Source: Cacconaster sp045642485 (GTDB taxonomy: Bacteria > Bacteroidota > Bacteroidia > Bacteroidales > UBA932). From it: a DNA stretch of 7,868 nt. Location of the stretch: assembly GCA_045642485.1 (NCBI GenBank), contig JAZUIV010000075.1, positions 1 through 7,868 of the forward strand, given 5' to 3'. A model generated the notes under the pieces. It made no database searches. It saw only the letters and a program-made list of their open reading frames with translations, and had not been told where the DNA came from. This document shows, piece by piece, positions 7,027-7,868 of the stretch. Numbering within the stretch: the stretch's first letter is position 1; each line of letters starts with the position of its first letter. The position numbers and the translations under genes were made by a program.

Positions 7027-7264
7027 TGGAGTGAGACATCTTGAGTTCATTGAGATGCTTCACGGGATCGAAATCCTCATATCTGCCGCTTTCTTCACCT
7101 TCGCGGATCGCTGCAGAAAGTTCATGGACTCGTTTCTCGTTCTCTTCTAGCATACGAAGACCGGCACGAATAACTTCGCTGGCATTATTGTAGCGGCCCG
7201 TCTCAATGGTCGAGGCGATAAAGTTTTCAAAGTAGGAGCCAAGTGCAACTGATGTAGTTTTCAT
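7019..7264 (-). CDS. parD: ParD-family antitoxin
   Basis: An 81-residue antitoxin upstream of and overlapping the ParE toxin gene by 8 nt. Residues about 4-45 form a ribbon-helix-helix DNA-binding domain: TSVALGSYFENFIASTIETG, then RYNNASEVIRAGLRMLEE, which closely fits the ParD (PF03693) pattern G-R-Y-x-N-A-S-E-V-I-R. The acidic C-terminal half (about 46-81) would wrap the toxin. The ATG is preceded by an A/T-rich leader without a Shine-Dalgarno sequence. A 7-bp-arm palindrome 23 bp upstream, overlapping a -7-like element, is the expected site for autorepression by ParD or the ParDE complex. Confidence 0.93.
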   Translation of the reverse strand: MKTTSVALGSYFENFIASTIETGRYNNASEVIRAGLRMLEENEKRVHELSAAIREGEESGRYEDFDPVKHLNELKMSHSNG

Positions 7265-7281
7265 TACTTAATATTTTTGTA

Positions 7282-7303
7282 TAAAGTTACCAATATTTGG
7301 TAA
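7282..7303 (-). promoter_or_regulatory. parDE promoter and operator-like palindrome
   Basis: The palindrome TTACCAA-TAT-TTGGTAA occupies 7287-7303. On the minus strand, TAACTTTA (complement of 7282-7289) is one base from the Bacteroidota -7 consensus TAnnTTTG and overlaps the palindrome's downstream edge. A run of six T lies at about the -33 distance (complement of 7308-7313). A protein bound here would cover the promoter, as expected for ParD autorepression. A second A/T-only inverted repeat, AATAAT/ATTATT, lies just upstream at 7302-7318. The symmetry is seen; its role is inferred. Confidence 0.6.
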
Positions 7304-7406
7304 TAATAAAAAATTATTTTTGATAACATACCCGTCTGTTGTCACAAACTTATAGACTTAGCGGACATTACCATATCAGTCTGCCTTTCCTGAATCCTCA
7401 GCTTCT

Positions 7407-7709
7407 CTATTTATCGTCCTTTCGCAGTTTCTCCTCGTATTTCTTGTCATAGGCTTCGCCTCTCGGAACAAGGTACTTGAAGAACACACAATCATCGATG
7501 ATCTGTATGTGGAAGATGAAGAACGCACGGAGGCTTCCTATGCGGATACGGTACACGTTGTCATAGCCGACCAACTTCTTGCAGTCGGTAATCTCATCCA
7601 GGCATGATGCGTTCTTGACCTCAAGGATTGTGTTTCTGACGGAATTCAATGTCTTGCCCGACAGCTTGCGGACTGATTTCTCAAAATCCTTCGAGTACTT
7701 CGTCTTCAT
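7407..7709 (-). CDS. RelE/ParE-family toxin of a second TA module
   Basis: A 100-residue basic protein with the small RelE/ParE toxin fold pattern: N-terminal helix KDFEKSVRKLSGKTLNSVRN, then a core of CKKLVGYDNVYRIRIGSLRA, followed by hydrophobic strands and the tail VPRGEAYDKKY. The YRIRIGxxRAFF core resembles RelE-type toxins of Bacteroidales. RelE toxins usually cleave ribosome-bound mRNA, but the exact activity of this member cannot be told. Its ATG overlaps the stop of the upstream gene by 4 nt (ATGA), so it is translated after its presumed antitoxin. It is on the same strand as parDE, with about 140 bp between the modules. It appears full-length. Confidence 0.82.
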   Translation of the reverse strand: MKTKYSKDFEKSVRKLSGKTLNSVRNTILEVKNASCLDEITDCKKLVGYDNVYRIRIGSLRAFFIFHIQIIDDCVFFKYLVPRGEAYDKKYEEKLRKDDK

Positions 7710-7868
7710 AGTCCCAGCCAGTTCTCAAAGTCCTTGGTCTCTTCTTCGGAAAGCTCGACGTCTCCGTCAGGACGGACATTGCACAGATACTGGTAGGTTG
7801 CCGCCTCGTTCATATCCTCCACCTCTTTTTCGAGTAGTGCTTCGATATAGCTCTTGAGGTTTGTGCCG
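7706..7868 (-). CDS. Antitoxin of the second TA module, C-terminal part only
   Basis: A partial gene entering from the right edge; the last 53 codons are present. The readable sequence starts GTNLKSYIEALLEKEVEDMN, continues with YQYLCNVRPDGDVELSEEE and ends ENWLGL. It is strongly acidic, as expected for the toxin-binding tail of a type II antitoxin. Its TGA overlaps the ATG of the RelE/ParE-family toxin by 4 nt. The antitoxin-first order and coupling support the role. The DNA-binding N-terminus lies outside the window, so the antitoxin family cannot be named with certainty. Confidence 0.72.
   Translation of the reverse strand, partial: GTNLKSYIEALLEKEVEDMNEAATYQYLCNVRPDGDVELSEEETKDFENWLGL

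Noticed and set aside
7579..7857. A 92-codon open frame on the plus strand
   Set aside because: It is antisense to the RelE/ParE-family toxin and its antitoxin, which overlap in the coupled TA arrangement; its translation is low-complexity and Ser/Arg-rich.

Overview
The window looks like chromosomal accessory DNA from a Bacteroidales bacterium (Bacteroides, Prevotella or a relative). This rests on the protein types, mostly absent Shine-Dalgarno sequences, A/T-rich start regions, and elements matching or close to the Bacteroidota -7 promoter consensus TAnnTTTG. A genus cannot be assigned from sequence alone.

Region 1 (about 114-4876, minus strand) is a tightly packed four-gene efflux operon. 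In transcription order it encodes a TolC-type outer-membrane channel, an HlyD-type periplasmic adaptor, and two paralogous ABC-2-type permeases. Spacing is 14 nt, then a 4-nt ATGA overlap, then a 4-nt gap with an AGGAGG buried in the end of the preceding gene. No ATPase gene lies between the adaptor and the permeases, where one is usually expected.

Region 2 (4877-5939) is a divergent promoter region and an AraC-family regulator on the plus strand. A near-identical 18-19 bp sequence occurs as an inverted pair at the two divergent starts. It covers the putative -7 end, the transcription start region and the first ATG of each gene. It is either a shared core promoter or a common operator, and it ties the regulator to the efflux operon.

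Region 3 (5940-6726) is decayed DNA. It holds the C-terminal part of another ABC-2 permease on the minus strand, with no 5' portion and an in-frame TGA. This is followed by about 420 bp with no convincing gene.

Region 4 (6727-7868, minus strand) carries two tandem type II toxin-antitoxin modules: a ParD/ParE pair with an operator-like palindrome over its promoter, and upstream of it a RelE/ParE-family toxin overlapped by the C-terminus of its antitoxin, which runs off the right edge. Together with the broken permease this suggests an insertion or rearrangement junction beside the efflux locus. No rRNA, tRNA, CRISPR array or intact insertion sequence was seen.
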